Below, one piece after another: positions 52,739 through 60,586 of a stretch of DNA of 64,000 nt. Numbering within the stretch: the first letter of the stretch is position 1; the number at the start of each line of letters is the position of its first letter. Made by a program: the position numbers and the translations under genes. The stretch is from the NCBI GenBank assembly GCA_016190665.1, contig JACPQD010000021.1:294944-358943 (forward strand), in the 5' to 3' direction. The notes beneath the pieces were generated by a model. That model saw only the letters and a list, made by a program, of their open reading frames with translations. It did not search any database and was not told where the DNA came from. Source of the DNA: Chloroflexota bacterium. GTDB lineage: Bacteria; Chloroflexota; Dehalococcoidia; JACPQD01.

Positions 52739-52766
52739 CCCTCATGTTAACCGGCTGTTCAGAAAT

Positions 52767-52841
52767 GCGGAAGTGGCTCAGCGGTAGAGCATCTCCTTGC
52801 CAAGGAGAGGGTCGCGAGTTCGAATCTCGTCTTCCGCTCCA
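52767..52841 (+). tRNA. tRNA-Gly (GCC)
   Basis: Acceptor GCGGAAG / CTTCCGC, anticodon loop TTGCCAA, T-loop TTCGAAT, encoded CCA. Confidence 0.95.
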
Positions 52842-52930
52842 GCCGAAGTGGCGGAACAGGCAGACGCGTCAGTCTCAAAAACTGATGGGGGGCAACCCCC
52901 GTGTCGGTTCGATCCCGACCTTCGGCACCA
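52842..52930 (+). tRNA. tRNA-Leu (CAA)
   Basis: Long variable arm (TGGGGGGCAACCCCCGT), anticodon loop CTCAAAA, acceptor GCCGAAG / CTTCGGC, discriminator A and encoded CCA. Directly abuts the tRNA-Gly gene. Confidence 0.95.
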
Positions 52931-52962
52931 TTCCCATTGGCTGATTCCCATGCTCCTCTCGA

Positions 52963-53033
52963 TGCCGAGTTGTGTAGTGGTAGCACAGGGGACTTTGGAT
53001 CCCTTAGCCCAGGTTCGAGTCCTGGCTCGGCAG
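52963..53033 (+). tRNA. tRNA-Gln (TTG)
   Basis: Acceptor TGCCGAG / CTCGGCA, anticodon loop CTTTGGA, T-loop TTCGAGT. Unlike the three tRNAs before it, CCA is not encoded (CGC follows the discriminator). Confidence 0.92.
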
Positions 53034-53147
53034 CGCAAATAGTGGCCTCCACCTTTCTACCACGACTTACTACCATTCTATCACATCAAGGCCAACTTAC
53101 GCGAGTCGGGTTACGAGACACATAATGTACAACGCAACGGGGAAAAC

Positions 53148-53182
53148 TCAGGGACAGCACTCTTGGAGAGAGCTGTCCCTGA
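53148..53182. terminator. Hairpin between tRNA cluster and peptidase gene
   Basis: Stem TCAGGGACAGC / GCTGTCCCTGA, 13-base loop. Serves the convergent tRNA operon or the M24 gene (stop at 53207), or both. Confidence 0.55.
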
Positions 53183-53206
53183 ATGTCAATCGACTCGCGA
53201 GTCTCG

Positions 53207-54535
53207 CTAATACACGCCCGGCAGTCCGCAGGTGATGAGGTCTTTCATCGGGAAGCGGTAGAAGGGTTCCCATCCGTTCTCCGTGATTACGCCGGTATTC
53301 TCCAGTTTCACACCGTCGTAGAGCCACTTGCTGCCGTCCCACTCCCGGACGCCGACTTCTACGGCCAGGACCATGTTCTTCTGGAAGGTGAAGGGTGGGA
53401 AATCCAGGGTTGAGGATCTTATCCCGATGCCTGGCCCGGGGTCACCGGATGCCAGCCCAAGCTGGTGGCCACCCGACATGTAATACCTGCCCGGTTCAGG
53501 CCAGGTCGGGCCCCACTTCTTGCCCTGGAAAGTGAGGTTGCCAACCCATTTCCCTGCCCCCTTTTCCAGCACAGCCCTTGCGTAGTCGTGGTTGGTGATT
53601 CCCGGTTTGATGCTCTCCTGCATGGCCATCTGGATCTCGTAGCAGGCATTGTAGATGTCCTTCTGCTGCTGGGTCGGCTTGTCACCGACACAGTAGGTCC
53701 GGTAGAAGCAGGTCCGGTAACCCTGGAAGGAAACTCCGTTGATGTCGATGACGAACATCTCGCCGGGGCGGATCACTCGATCGGTCCCCGTTTGGACCCC
53801 GTAAGCGCCGAATCTGGGCCCCGAGCTGAGGATAAAGCTGGGCCCTTCCAGCTCTTCAGCGCCCAGATCGAACAGGGCCTTTGACGCAACTCCCGCCACC
53901 TGCCACTCTGTCATGCCGGGTCTCAAGGCATTGCAGACTTCCCAGTGGGCGCTCTCCGTGATGACGCCCGCCGTCCGGCAGCATTCGATCTCATCCTCGT
54001 TCTTGATCATTCTGGCTTCCGCCATGGCCGGGTTTCCGTCGACGAGCTTGATGCCAGCCTTCCGAAGATAGTCCACCGTGTGAAGGCCAAAGTGCGTATC
54101 GATGCCGCACGGTTCATTCGCTACACCATGCTGCGACAGCAGATCTTTGATCTGGGCCGCTTGCGCCGTCCATTGTTCGTCGGTGAACTGCTGGTCGAAG
54201 GACAAGCCCCATTGAATGGGTGTGGTGTACTTGAGAATCATCTTGTCTCTCAGCCAGGGCATCAACTGATATTCGCCGCTATCCGGAGGAAAGGCGGGCG
54301 AATAGGGGTAGCCATTGCCTTTGATCAGGAGCAGGTATCGAGAAGGTCTACGTCGCATGTAGTTGTGCCAGGTGTAGTAGCCCAGGTACCTGAAGTTGTC
54401 AAAGTCGTAGACAATCATTGATCCCAGGCCGTGTTTCTCCAGCATAGCCTGCGCTCTGTCGATCCTGTACTTGCGCATCCGCTCGGGATTGTAGGTCCGC
54501 TGTTCATAGTCGACACTGAAGCTTCCAAAGGTCAT
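53207..54535 (-). CDS. M24 family metallopeptidase-like (creatinase/prolidase fold)
   Basis: 442 residues. N-terminal creatinase-type domain (DFDNFRYLGYYTWHNYMR) and a C-terminal pita-bread domain. Of the five M24 metal ligands four are visible: Asp in FVIDINGVSF, His in MSGGHQLGL, Glu in LAVEVGVREW and Glu in KLENTGVIT. The second Asp, usually in a SDxTRT context, is Cys in YRTCFYRTY. This departs from true Xaa-Pro peptidases and recalls M24 members recruited as lyases or hydrolases, such as creatinase or DddP. The gene is divergent from the substrate-binding lipoprotein, with matched promoters back to back, so it may act on the imported compound. Confidence 0.82.
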   Translation of the reverse strand: MTFGSFSVDYEQRTYNPERMRKYRIDRAQAMLEKHGLGSMIVYDFDNFRYLGYYTWHNYMRRRPSRYLLLIKGNGYPYSPAFPPDSGEYQLMPWLRDKMILKYTTPIQWGLSFDQQFTDEQWTAQAAQIKDLLSQHGVANEPCGIDTHFGLHTVDYLRKAGIKLVDGNPAMAEARMIKNEDEIECCRTAGVITESAHWEVCNALRPGMTEWQVAGVASKALFDLGAEELEGPSFILSSGPRFGAYGVQTGTDRVIRPGEMFVIDINGVSFQGYRTCFYRTYCVGDKPTQQQKDIYNACYEIQMAMQESIKPGITNHDYARAVLEKGAGKWVGNLTFQGKKWGPTWPEPGRYYMSGGHQLGLASGDPGPGIGIRSSTLDFPPFTFQKNMVLAVEVGVREWDGSKWLYDGVKLENTGVITENGWEPFYRFPMKDLITCGLPGVY

Positions 54536-54579
54536 TTTCGCGAAACCTCCTCAGCGATTCTTGAAGTAGTCCCGCGTGC

Positions 54580-54608
54580 AGTATCGCACTCCGCTGCGAG
54601 ATTGTCAA
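54580..54608 (-). promoter_or_regulatory. Promoter of the M24 gene
   Basis: Minus-strand TTGACA, 17-base spacer, GATACT, 45 bases before the ATG at 54535. Confidence 0.6.
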
Positions 54609-54780
54609 CATCCCCAGGAACCGAATGTCGCGGTTCCTTCCTTTTTCCGCCAAAGCTTCGGGGACGGAGGGCGTATCTAGTTGTCCGGTGTCTATCCGTA
54701 GACACCGCGTCCATCGGGTTCATCTTGAATCAAGTTCAGGATTCATCCGTAGTTCCCATCGGGTGGGGATGGCGGCGAGA

Positions 54781-54809
54781 TTGACAATCTTCGCCTTCAC
54801 GCTTATTAT
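54781..54809 (+). promoter_or_regulatory. Promoter of the substrate-binding protein gene
   Basis: TTGACA, 17-base spacer, TATTAT, 76 bases before the GTG at 54886. Confidence 0.65.
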
Positions 54810-54885
54810 GGCAGGGCAACTCTGCAAGTCATGGAGTACATGAGCAGTAACCCTTGAAAGTCCAGCTATGGAGGGAGGCATCACC

Positions 54886-56565
54886 GTGAATATTCGAAAC
54901 GTGCTCCTCGCCGCCGCTCACCTTGCCGCTTTCCTGTCATTGCTCGGGGGCTGCGCACCCTCAGCCGCGCCACCTCAGGCAAAGGCCGTGGCCTCGCCGG
55001 CGAGCGCCGCTCAGGCTGCGCCCACCAGCTTCCCAGCCCCGACTGCTGCGGCGCCAGCGCCTTCTCCCAAGCCAGCACACGCCGGGCCCAATCGCGGAGG
55101 GACCCTGAGAGTTCTGGTCAGCGCCGATCCGAGAACCTACGACCTTCACACCGAATTGAGCTACACCGTGCTCGCTCCGATAGGGCCCGCCTATAATGGC
55201 CTGGTGGAATATGACGATGAGCAGACGAGCAAGATAATCCCCGCGCTCGCCGAGAAATGGGACACCAGCGCCGACGGCCGTATCTGGACCTTCTACTTGC
55301 GAAAGGACGTCCGCTGGCAGGATGGGACGCGCTTCAACGCGGCAGACGTGGAATACAGCATGAAGCGACTCATGGCAAACAGCCCGAATCTGAAGGACCC
55401 ACTGGCCTTCGTGCAAAAAGTTGAAACGAGGGACGAGAACACGGTCGTGGTGACCCTGACGCAGCCGCGGCCTGTCTTCATGACCATCCTGGCCGACAAC
55501 TGGGCCGCCATAATGCCCAAGAGCGTCATCGAAGCCAGAGGCGACATGAAGAGGACTGTCGTGGGAACAGGCCCCTTCAAGTTCAAGAGCCACGACGTCG
55601 GCGCCTCGCTCCATCTGGTGCGCAATGCCGACTACTTCGTCAAAGGTAAGCCTTATCTTGATGGCCTTGCTTTCTATCCCATCAGGGACGTAGCAACAGC
55701 CCTGGCCGCTTTTCGCTCTAAGCGGGTTGACATCACCGGGATCCTGGTGCTGCCGACCCCAAGCGGCCTGACCCTCCAAAGGGAAGAGCGGGAGGCAAGG
55801 GTGGGCAAGTATCCCAGTCTCGGTTGGTGGAACTTCGTCATGCCCGTTGACAAGGCGCCTTGGAATGACATCAGGGTGCGCCGAGCTGTATATCTGACCC
55901 TCGATCGGGACGCCTTCGTGAAGATCATCGAGCAGGGGTTTGGCAGCATAGGCAGCTTTGTGCCCGCCATCATGGGTGGGGCGACCCCGGAAGAACTGAA
56001 GGACAAGCCTGGCTTCCGGCAACCAAAGGATGCGGACCGCGCCGAGGCCAAGAGGCTGCTCCAGGAGGCCGGGTACGGCAACGGCTTCCCCACCAGGATG
56101 CTCCACAGGACGGGAGAGCCCTTTCAGAGCGGCGCCGTCTTGCTGAAGTCCGAGCTTGCCAAGATAGGCATTATGGCTGAGCTGGACCCGCAAAACGAAG
56201 CCGACTACTACGAGGTAACGTATCGGGGGGCCTATCACTCTTTTCTGAGCAGGGCGTCGTGGAAGCTCCCCGATGCGGATGGACTCCTCCCGGTGAACTA
56301 CCGCAGCACCTCGGTGAGAAACTATTCGCGCCTCATCGACGAGGAGACCGACAAGCTGATCGACCTGCAGTCGATCACCACTGATGCTGCCAAGCGGAAG
56401 GAGATCCTCAGGGAGATCGACCGCAGGCTCACCGAGAGCTTGCCGGCAGTAACCACCCACTGGTTTGACTATTTCATCGCCTGGTGGCCGTCCACTATTC
56501 GTCACGTACTGCCTCTAACCTTCACTTCGAACGTCAGGTACGCCGGGGTTTCGTTCGTGAAGTAG
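54886..56565 (+). CDS. ABC transporter substrate-binding lipoprotein (DppA/OppA class)
   Basis: 559 residues from the GTG at 54886, since the in-frame ATG at 54868 contains the ribosome site GGAGGGAGG. Signal peptide with lipobox SLLGGC, an Ala/Pro-rich spacer, then a family 5 solute-binding domain (GGTLRVLVSADPRTYDLH, ALAEKWDTSADGRIWTFYLR, RNADYFVKGKPYLDGLAF). It would capture a peptide-like or sugar-acid ligand for an oligopeptide-type permease; none is encoded next to it. The UGSC protein gene follows 127 bp downstream in the same direction. Confidence 0.93.
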   Translation: MNIRNVLLAAAHLAAFLSLLGGCAPSAAPPQAKAVASPASAAQAAPTSFPAPTAAAPAPSPKPAHAGPNRGGTLRVLVSADPRTYDLHTELSYTVLAPIGPAYNGLVEYDDEQTSKIIPALAEKWDTSADGRIWTFYLRKDVRWQDGTRFNAADVEYSMKRLMANSPNLKDPLAFVQKVETRDENTVVVTLTQPRPVFMTILADNWAAIMPKSVIEARGDMKRTVVGTGPFKFKSHDVGASLHLVRNADYFVKGKPYLDGLAFYPIRDVATALAAFRSKRVDITGILVLPTPSGLTLQREEREARVGKYPSLGWWNFVMPVDKAPWNDIRVRRAVYLTLDRDAFVKIIEQGFGSIGSFVPAIMGGATPEELKDKPGFRQPKDADRAEAKRLLQEAGYGNGFPTRMLHRTGEPFQSGAVLLKSELAKIGIMAELDPQNEADYYEVTYRGAYHSFLSRASWKLPDADGLLPVNYRSTSVRNYSRLIDEETDKLIDLQSITTDAAKRKEILREIDRRLTESLPAVTTHWFDYFIAWWPSTIRHVLPLTFTSNVRYAGVSFVK

Positions 56566-56692
56566 GCATCCTGTGGGCAAGGCTGCCAGGTTGGGGCAGA
56601 AGAAGACGAGACCAATGTCCCCCGCGAGGAGTCATGAAAGACGAGACAACCCCTCACATCCATCTGTGTCCGGCGCTCAGACGGAAGGCCCC

Positions 56693-58525
56693 GTGACCCT
56701 CGAGGTCTACGATCCCTGCGGCGGCGTCGAGACGACCCAGGTCCATGCGCCGCGGCTCGATACGCTGGCCGGCAAGACGATTTGTGAGATCTCAAACGCC
56801 TGCTGGGAGGACCGCCGGACCTTCTCCCTGTTACGAGGGCTGCTGCGAGAGCGGTTCCCTGACCTGCGAATTATACCCCACACCGAGTTTCCCATGGGAA
56901 GCCGGCAGATAGACATCGAAACCCTCGGCGAGATGGTGAAGGCGAAGGGGTGCGATGCCGCTATTGTCGGCAATGCCGCTTGAGGGTCCTGCTCGACATC
57001 CTGCGGCCGTGCCGCCGCAAGAATTGAGAAACTCGGCATACCCACGACGGTTTTTACCCGCAGAGGCTTTTCACAAGCGGTCGGCAATGCCTTTGCCGGT
57101 CTTGGATTCTCTCCCGAGGGTCCCGTAGCGCATGAGTTCCCTGTCGAGATGTTCTTGACAGGCAGCGACCTGACGCCTATCGAAGAGAATGTCGACAAGG
57201 TTATCTATGCACTGACGAAATGGGCGCCGAAGACGGGCCGGCGCAGCGAGTCTCCCGCGGCAGCTAAGGTAAGCATCTCGGGCAAAGATTGTCTGGAAGC
57301 CCTCGACAACATGCAGTTGACTTTCGCGAGCCGGGGGTGGGGAGATGGACTGCCGCTGCTGCCGGCAACAGAGGAGCGGGTCAGCCGGATACTGACAGGT
57401 TCAGCCCTGCCCCGTGACGCGGTGGTAGGAGAAGGGAGGATCCTGCCTCGAGGAGGTGTATGCACCGTCGAGGCCCTCGCCATCGCTCTCGCCATGGCGG
57501 GCGGACGTCCCGAGTACATGCCCGTCCTGATCGCCGCTATGGAAGCCATCACCAATCCGCTGATGCTGCATCACAACTTCCAGGCCACCACCAATTCCGG
57601 CTATCCCGCTGTCATCGTGAACGGGCCGGCGGCAAAGCAAATCCGCCTCAACTCGGGATACGGGTGTCTGGGACCCGATCCAACATGTCCCGCCGGCGCC
57701 GCGATTGGACGGGCCATCAGGCTTCTGTTGATGAACGTCGGGGGCGCCAGGCCAGGTAAAGGCACGATGGCCATCTACGGCGGCCCCGCCAGGTACACGA
57801 ATATCGTTTTCGCCGAAGACGAGGAAGGTCTGCCCCCGGATTGGGCGCCGCTCAGCGTCGAGCGGGGCTTTCCCCGAGGCGCCGATACCGTCACGGTCCA
57901 TCCCGTTGCCAGCACAGTGAACATACTGAACAGGAATGGCATGGCGTCCACCGCCGAGGGGCAGCTTACGAACATTCTGCTGGTAGCCGCGGACAATATG
58001 GCCACTCTCAATGCCAATTACTTCAGCGGCCCGAACTATTTCGAAGGGGCGCCAGGCATCATGCTTATCCCCCGCGGGGTCGCCAGGGACCTCTCGCACC
58101 TGGGATGGTCCAAGAAGAAGGTCAAGGCCTTCCTGTGGGAGAAATCGAAAGTGCCGGACTCCCCCGCGCTGAGAGGCATCATGATGGGAACGATAACCGG
58201 CAAACAGATACCGCCGGAGGCGGTGCAATACCCGATGCCGATCACAGCCAGACCGGAGAACATCATCGTTGTGGTGGCGGGAGGCGAACAGTCCGGGCAT
58301 AACTACTGGATGCAGGTCGGCGTGGCCGGTCGCCAGCCCACCAGCGCGGCCATACGGTTGCCGGCGAATTGGGAGGAGCTGATCGAGAAAGCCGAAGAGG
58401 AACTCGGACCGCTTCAGGAGCAACTGGAAGATTACGAGGACCTCCGTAGCCTGAGGGAAGCCAGGGAGGCCGAAGGAGACGCGCCGACTATCGGAATCGA
58501 CGAGTTGAAAAAGAAGCTCGGATGA
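56693..58525 (+). CDS. UGSC-motif selenoprotein fused to a large second domain (TGA read as Sec)
   Basis: 610 residues if the TGA at 56981-56983 is read as selenocysteine (Sec97). GTG start after GGAAGG. Part 1 (1-185) has the layout of the UGSC family: PRLDTLAGKTICEISNACWE, then AAIVGNAA-U-GSCSTSCGRAA, then IEKLGIPTTVFTRRGFSQAV. The TGA stands exactly at the U of the name-giving motif, and the frame continues past it without a break. Part 2 (about 205-600) has FASRGWGDGLPLLPATEERV, ILPRGGVCTVEALAI, VNGPAAKQIRLNSGYGCLGP and LLMNVGGARPGKGTMAIYG, a family I know as an uncharacterised domain with a GWGDGLP start. The reaction is unknown; Sec with Cys100 and Cys104 suggests redox or nucleophilic chemistry. 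Standard translation would split it into two truncated frames (ends 56983; begins 57149). Confidence 0.82.
57002..57019 (+). promoter_or_regulatory. Candidate bacterial SECIS hairpin
   Basis: Stem TGCGGC / GCCGCA with loop CGTGCC inside the coding region. The loop starts 24 bases after the TGA and has G as its second base, both within what is known of bacterial SECIS elements. SelB binding is inferred. Confidence 0.45.
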
Positions 58526-58628
58526 AAGCAGTCACCGCAGAGACACAGAGTACCCAGAGATCGAAATCAATGAGCTCACCGAGCGAGTCACCGGGGCCTC
58601 GCCCTGGGGACAGGGGACGATTTCAAAC
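58526..58628. other. Short spacer after the selenoprotein gene
   Basis: No gene seen. Includes a CACCGCAGAGACACAGAG sequence, another repeat-like word. Confidence 0.35.
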
Positions 58629-58693
58629 ATGGATAGACAGGATGCACAGGATTGAAGTCATTGAATCCTATCCTGTCTATTCTGTACATCCAT
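58629..58693. repeat. GGATnnACAGGAT-family inverted repeat, copy 2
   Basis: ATGGATAGACAGGATGCACA on the left and CCTGTCTATTCTGTACATCC on the right; same family as 4663-4756 and 62147-62202. Confidence 0.75.
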
Positions 58694-58799
58694 TAATAGC
58701 GCCGTAATGGAAGTGCCCTCCGCGGCAAGACCCCCGCCAAGCTTTACACTCGCCACACCGACGATCTTGAAATTCAGTTCGCGCCACATGCCAAAATAG

Positions 58800-58833
58800 T
58801 TGCATGTCACCCAACCCTCAAGTATAATTTGAG
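58800..58833 (+). promoter_or_regulatory. Promoter with overlapping operator of the AbiE operon
   Basis: TTGCAT (58800), 17-base spacer, TATAAT (58823-58828). An inverted repeat CTCAA-GTATAAT-TTGAG (58817-58833) encloses the -10, a typical autorepression site. The ATG at 58836 is 7 bases after the -10, so the message would be leaderless. Confidence 0.65.
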
Positions 58834-58835
58834 CT

Positions 58836-59474
58836 ATGAGTGACGCTATAACGCCCAAGCCGCCCCACCCTTCCAGTATCAGGCCCGATCGCCTGCGCCT
58901 CTTCGAGATCGCCTCGGAGCAAGGTGGCTACTTTACGGCCCACCAGGCCCGCGCCTGTGGGTACAGCTTTGCGCTACTCTCGCACCACGTGAAAAGTGGC
59001 CGGTTCATTCGCGTCCGGCGCGGGCTCTACCGCCTCCGCGAGTACCCCTCGTCCCCGCGCGAGGATGTCCTCGCCGCCTGGCTCGCCGTGGGGAAGGATG
59101 CTGCGGTCGTCTCGCACGGGAGCGCCCTCGATCTGCTCGGCCTGAGCGACGTGATCCCGGACGCGGCACATCTCGTTGTGCCCCGCTCCCGGCGCAATCT
59201 TCCCTCGCTGCCCGGAGTGAAGATTCATACCACGGCCAGACCGCTTCGACCAAGCGACCTGACCTACCACGATGGCATGGTCATCACCTCGGCGACACGC
59301 ACCATCCTCGACGCGGCCGAGGCAGGCATGGCGCCGGACCAGATCGAGTTGGCAGTGGTCCAGGCGGTCGAGCGAGGCCTGGCCGCCCCCGACCAGTTCC
59401 GGCGGGACGCCGCCGCGCGTGGACGGCGGGTGGCCGCACTCATCGAGGGCGCGCTCCGCAGGGTCGCGGCTTGA
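58836..59474 (+). CDS. abiEi: Type IV antitoxin, AbiEi family
   Basis: 212 residues. N-terminal winged helix (SEQGGYFTAHQARACGYSFA, VKSGRFIRVRRGLYRL) and a C-terminal antitoxin domain (AAVVSHGSALDLLGLSDVIP, PLRPSDLTYHDGMVITSATR, TILDAAEAGM). AbiEi represses its own operon and neutralises AbiEii. The stop overlaps the toxin start (TTGA). High GC compared with its neighbours suggests transfer. No leader is predicted. Confidence 0.9.
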   Translation: MSDAITPKPPHPSSIRPDRLRLFEIASEQGGYFTAHQARACGYSFALLSHHVKSGRFIRVRRGLYRLREYPSSPREDVLAAWLAVGKDAAVVSHGSALDLLGLSDVIPDAAHLVVPRSRRNLPSLPGVKIHTTARPLRPSDLTYHDGMVITSATRTILDAAEAGMAPDQIELAVVQAVERGLAAPDQFRRDAAARGRRVAALIEGALRRVAA

Positions 59475-60352
59475 GATACGCGACGGCCGGCGCCTTCCGC
59501 ACGGCCCTCGAGCAGCGCCTTCTGGCGACAGCACAGCAGAGGGGCGTTCCGCTGGTGCGGCTGCGGAAGCTCGTCGCGTTCGAGCGGCTGCTGGCGCGTC
59601 TGATGGCCGCGGCGCCCGACCGGTGGGTCCTCAAGGGTGCGGTGGCGTTCCACTTTCGCCTTGCAGCCCGCTTCCGAACCACGAAGGACATGGATCTCGG
59701 CCGCTGGGACAACGAGCGGGCGGCCACCGACGATCTTGTCGCGGCGCAGCAGGTCAATCTGGACGACCACTTCCGGTTTGCCGTCGAGAGGACCGCTAAG
59801 CTCGACCCGCTGCTCGAAGGCGCCGCCGTGCGCTACCATGTCTCGGCGTACCTCGCGGGGCGGCGGTTCGAGGAGCTCACGGTTGACGTCGGCTTCGGCG
59901 ATCCGCCGGTCGGGGAGCCGGAGCGGCTGCGCGGCCCGGACCTCCTCAGCTTCGCGGAGATCGCGCCGATCGAGGTCCCCACCCTTCCAATCGAGCAGCA
60001 CGTGGCCGAGAAGGTCCACGCCTATTCCCGCAGCTACGCCGGCGGCTATTCCAGCACCCGTACCAAGGACCTGATCGACCTGGTCCTCATCGTGTCTCTG
60101 TTCCCCTTCCGGGCTGGCCGCCTGCGGAGCGCCCTCCGTGCCACGTTCGACGCGCGTGGCAGCCATCCGCTGCCGGCCACGCTGCCGCGGCCACCGCGGT
60201 GGGGCCCGGCGTACCGCAAGCTGGCGGCTGAGGTCGGGCTGGAACCCCAGGTGTCGATCGGGTACCAGCACGCTGCTGCCTTCCTCGATCCGATTCTCGG
60301 TGGCGCGGTCGGCGATGGCGCGCAGTGGGACCCCATCCGGCGCACTTGGTAG
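59471..60352 (+). CDS. abiEii: Type IV toxin, AbiEii nucleotidyltransferase family
   Basis: 293 residues, TTG start within the antitoxin stop. Nucleotidyltransferase core: WVLKGAVAFHFRLAARFRTT followed by KDMDLG, and the later EQHVAEKVHAYSR and RTKDLIDLVLI motifs. AbiEii-type toxins transfer nucleotides (some to the 3' end of tRNA) and block growth, for example during phage infection. The catalytic Asp pair DMD is intact, so the toxin looks active. It ends 17 bp before a 3' tRNA fragment. Confidence 0.88.
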   Translation: MRYATAGAFRTALEQRLLATAQQRGVPLVRLRKLVAFERLLARLMAAAPDRWVLKGAVAFHFRLAARFRTTKDMDLGRWDNERAATDDLVAAQQVNLDDHFRFAVERTAKLDPLLEGAAVRYHVSAYLAGRRFEELTVDVGFGDPPVGEPERLRGPDLLSFAEIAPIEVPTLPIEQHVAEKVHAYSRSYAGGYSSTRTKDLIDLVLIVSLFPFRAGRLRSALRATFDARGSHPLPATLPRPPRWGPAYRKLAAEVGLEPQVSIGYQHAAAFLDPILGGAVGDGAQWDPIRRTW

Positions 60353-60369
60353 CTCCGCCGGCGCCACAC

Positions 60370-60406
60370 CGCCAGGTTGCAGGTTCGAATCCTGCCCGGG
60401 GAGCCA
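60370..60406 (+). pseudogene. 3' fragment of a tRNA gene (possible att site)
   Basis: CCGCCAGGTTGCAGG then TTCGAAT, CCTGC, CCGGGGA, G, CCA: T-arm, acceptor 3' strand and CCA of a tRNA with no 5' half. It equals 52702-52738 of tRNA-Asn except three C/T differences. Confidence 0.8.
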
Positions 60407-60413
60407 TTCTTGA

Positions 60414-60440
60414 GGCTCAAAACTATTTACGCTTTGAGCC
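60414..60440 (+). terminator. Hairpin after the tRNA fragment
   Basis: Perfect stem GGCTCAAA / TTTGAGCC with an 11-base loop. May have ended the former tRNA transcript. No T-run. Confidence 0.45.
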
Positions 60441-60586
60441 ATTGAGGTAAAGAGGATTGGTGGAGGTTCTCGACGACGCATTCGTTTGGGGCCCCCTAAG
60501 GGGCGACGCCCTTCGAGAGCCCATCTCGCCACCGAACTTGTCCAACGCGCCACAAGGCGGTCTTTGCCGATCCCAGGATGCAGTCC

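Noticed and set aside
54961..56505. 514-codon minus-strand frame
   Set aside because: Antisense to the substrate-binding lipoprotein, which has signal peptide and family motifs.
56573..56983. Reading the TGA at 56981 as a true stop, giving a short hypothetical protein and a separate gene from 57149
   Set aside because: Both parts are in one frame, the motif GSC follows immediately, and the sequence between 56984 and 57149 keeps protein-like conservation of the UGSC family.
57401..58423. 340-codon minus-strand frame
   Set aside because: Antisense to the second domain of the UGSC protein; no family features.
59264..60553. 429-codon minus-strand frame
   Set aside because: Antisense to the AbiE pair; high GC produces long shadow frames here.
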